Source: a bacterium (lineage in GTDB: Bacteria; Patescibacteriota; Minisyncoccia; UBA6257). From it: a stretch of DNA of 5,404 nucleotides. Each line of letters begins with the position of its first letter. Within the stretch, counting starts at the first letter, position 1. A program made the position numbers and the translations under genes. The stretch lies in NCBI GenBank assembly GCA_030673525.1, contig DAOVIY010000041.1, positions 1-5,404 of the forward strand, in the 5' to 3' direction. Below, in pieces: positions 5,131 through 5,404 of this stretch. Under the pieces are notes generated by a model. It was given only the letters and a program-made list of their open reading frames with translations. It made no database searches and had not been told where the DNA came from.

Positions 5131-5404
5131 CTAATGAGTAGGAATCTCAAAAGGTATGCGCCATGCCTTTAAAGCAATAATAACATCAAAAAATATATTT
5201 CTATTTTTCAAATAATAAAAATCATATTTCAATTTTTCCTGCGCATCTTCTACTGAAGCGCTGTGTGGATAATTAATCTGCGCCCAACCAATCACTCCTG
5301 GTTTAACTAACAAACGAAACTGGTAAAATGGAATCTTCTTTTTGAATAAGCCAACCAACTTCTTTTCCTCTGGCCTAGGGCCCACAAAAGAAATATCACC
5401 TTTA
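5131..5404 (-). CDS. Bacterial sugar transferase, C-terminal part (cut by window edge)
   Basis: This is the C-terminal end of a polyprenyl-phosphate glycosylphosphotransferase (bacterial sugar transferase family, WcaJ/WbaP/PglC type). Members transfer a sugar-1-phosphate from a nucleotide sugar to undecaprenyl phosphate at the cytoplasmic membrane and so start a surface glycan. The reading frame is open to the edge; the GTG at 5385 is an internal valine, not a start. The visible residues begin KGDISFVGPRPEE, the family's GD-x-S-x-VGPRP motif. They continue with KPGVIGWAQIN (family: KPGITGWAQV) and a KLKYDFYYLKN segment (family: KLEYDxYYIKN). A last hydrophobic stretch, IFFDVIIALKAW, leads to a short IPFEIPTH end. 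The N-terminal membrane hairpin and the catalytic Asp-Glu lie outside the window, so short (PglC) and long (WbaP-like) forms cannot be told apart. The stop is TAG. Confidence 0.92.
   Translation of the reverse strand, partial: KGDISFVGPRPEEKKLVGLFKKKIPFYQFRLLVKPGVIGWAQINYPHSASVEDAQEKLKYDFYYLKNRNIFFDVIIALKAWRIPFEIPTH

Noticed and set aside
5131..5385. A complete 84-residue protein starting at the GTG at 5385
   Set aside because: The frame stays open to the window edge and upstream codons give KGDISF, completing the sugar transferase motif, so the GTG is an internal valine.

Overview
The window looks like a piece of a low-GC genome (roughly 30% GC by eye) from a reduced bacterium, most likely a member of the Patescibacteria/CPR (Parcubacteria-like). 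That placement is inference. It rests on a compact 780-residue SecA with no C-terminal zinc tail and a small wing domain, very A/T-rich lysine-heavy coding, an extremely basic histone-H1-like mini-protein, and the near absence of Shine-Dalgarno sequences. TGA ends secA, hpf and murB at the lengths expected for their families, so the standard bacterial code applies. The TGA=Gly code of Gracilibacteria/Absconditabacteria is unlikely.

Every gene is on the minus strand, so the window reads from high to low coordinates. At the right edge is the C-terminal end of a bacterial sugar transferase (polyprenyl-phosphate glycosylphosphotransferase). A 250-base gap follows (4881-5130). It holds a good promoter-like pair, a 39-base near-perfect hairpin, a clear intrinsic terminator, a second promoter-like pair and a GC-rich foldable leader immediately before murB (UDP-N-acetylenolpyruvoylglucosamine reductase). 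Next come an A/T-rich spacer with degenerate repeats, a stand-alone gene for an 84-residue Lys/Arg/Val repeat protein with its own extended -10 promoter and a strong GC-rich terminator, and finally a tight cluster hpf - secA - scpA (gaps of 15 and 1 base). That cluster probably continues past the left edge, possibly with scpB.

Functionally, the sugar transferase and MurB belong to surface-polysaccharide and peptidoglycan synthesis. Hpf is a ribosome-hibernation factor, SecA is the protein-export motor, and ScpA is the kleisin of the SMC condensin. The basic repeat protein probably binds nucleic acid. The least explained part is 4881-5130. Its promoter, hairpin and terminator could encode a small RNA of about 105 nt whose 5' end is complementary to the murB leader. 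This is a hypothesis from sequence only, and the complementarity could be chance.
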